64,000 bases of DNA from Prorocentrum cordatum. Lineage: Eukaryota; Sar; Dinophyceae; Prorocentrales; Prorocentraceae. Position numbers and translations under genes: made by a program. Position 1 is the stretch's first letter; each line of letters opens with the position of its first letter. This document shows, piece by piece, positions 63,380 to 64,000 of the stretch. Below the pieces are notes generated by a model. That model ran no database searches, had not been told where the DNA came from, and worked only from the letters and a program-made list of their open reading frames with translations. The stretch lies in NCBI GenBank assembly GCA_963575745.1, contig CAUYUJ010013847.1, positions 143,501 through 207,500 of the forward strand, written 5' to 3'.

Positions 63380-63800
63380 TACTTTTGGGCCCAAGAGCTC
63401 ACCCCAAGAATGCGTACGCGATGCCACCAACATGGCCCAATAGATTCTCCAATTTGTCCACGCTGGCCCCGAGACTACCCGAGAACGCTCCAAGACGGCC
63501 CAGGACGGCTTCAATACGGCCCAGAATAATGCCTGGACGCTCCCAGCGGGCCCCAAGAGGATCCCGACAGGGCCCCCCCTGAGACAGCACCCGCTGAGTT
63601 TCTTCAGGCCGCTGGAATACGTTAGAGTTCTAGAGCGCGCGGGTCTCCTTCTCCCTGCCATCTCTACTCCTTCCCCGTTCCTCTCCGTGCCATCTCTCCC
63701 TTCACTCGTTTGCATGTGTCCCCCCATCTCCTCAACATCCAATTCTATATCCGTGGCCCTGTTTCGCCAAGCAGTTATACGGCGGGTACTCTTCTAGCAC
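63380..63800. other. Interval without a recognised gene
   Basis: Loose CAAGACGGCCC-type words (63485-63570) suggest a short fragment of the CTTGGGG family on the opposite strand. Nothing else is recognised. Confidence 0.4.
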
Positions 63801-63805
63801 GTGCA

Positions 63806-63855
63806 GATCTGACTCGCTTTGGAATGCGCTCGCGAATTCCAAAGCGAGTCAGATC
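63806..63855. other. Perfect 20-bp inverted repeat (hairpin)
   Basis: Arm 63806-63825 (GATCTGACTCGCTTTGGAAT) is exactly complementary to 63836-63855 around a 10-base loop, GCGCTCGCGA. It is isolated from the surrounding repeats. It could be a cruciform, a structured RNA or the edge of a mobile element. Confidence 0.8.
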
Positions 63856-64000
63856 AGCACCTTGCGGACTTGCGCCGCCGGCATAGACGAGCGCCGTGCG
63901 TTCCCATGGCCGCGCCACGCGCGCTGGCATCCGCTGCGCTCCGAAACCTTCTGCCACGAATGCGCAGAGGTTTCCTCGGCGCACGTGGCCGCGGTAACAT

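Overview
The window looks like nuclear DNA of a dinoflagellate. It is GC-rich and packed with low-complexity arrays and broken retroelements. The polyprotein families are ones I associate with dinoflagellate genomes: a LINE-type polyprotein ending in a GPPCETWS methyltransferase-like domain, and a Copia polyprotein with an HGDD reverse transcriptase. A short TTTAGGG-like tract is also present. There are no bacterial operons, rRNA genes, tRNA genes or CRISPR arrays. Species is not determinable from the sequence alone.

Layout. 0-3.8 kb: microsatellites and minisatellites. 3.8-13.8 kb: one large, decayed LINE-like element with tandem 5' units, a 1638-codon ORF (zinc ribbon, coiled coil, RNase H, AP-type endonuclease), a frameshifted reverse transcriptase interrupted by a nested repeat, C2H2 fingers and a methyltransferase-like tail. 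14.4-16.6 kb, minus strand: a DIRS- or Crypton-type tyrosine recombinase broken by two frameshifts. 16.7-18.2 kb: minisatellites, including a 42-bp family that recurs at 17.4, 27.5, 30.6 and 35.4 kb. 18.9-19.8 kb: a fragment of a host-type or virus-type WGR-domain ATP-dependent DNA ligase with one in-frame GT-AG intron.

20,214-26,500 is the best-preserved object: a complete Copia retrotransposon with 55-bp LTRs (one mismatch), a 5-bp target duplication, a tRNA primer site and an uninterrupted 1900-residue polyprotein. The polyprotein carries a transmembrane segment and a SAP domain after RNase H. From 26.5 to 32 kb there are arrays of 5-bp, about 41-bp, 42-bp and about 170-bp units. A second, heavily mutated LINE lies at 32.0-35.1 kb.

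38-46.6 kb and 58.4-61.9 kb hold protein-coding segments of families I cannot name: a 790-codon frame with one internal TAA, a histidine/cysteine-rich 282-residue protein, coiled coils, and a zinc-knuckle protein with one frameshift. They are probably parts of unnamed mobile elements or host genes with introns. They sit among large dispersed repeats. One is a 1.4-2 kb repeat present at 40.1 and 56.2 kb, with a 630-bp insertion in the second copy. The other is a roughly 1.05 kb element with palindromic GATATC arrays, present in opposite orientation at 47.7 and 62.3 kb. The 48.8-53.6 kb interval is almost entirely tandem repeat (TTTAGGG-like, CCTTAGGC, CGACTAGACC, a 69-bp unit, TA/poly(A), and an about 30-bp unit).

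Only the Copia ORF looks potentially functional. Domain calls were made by reading motifs by eye; no database search was possible.
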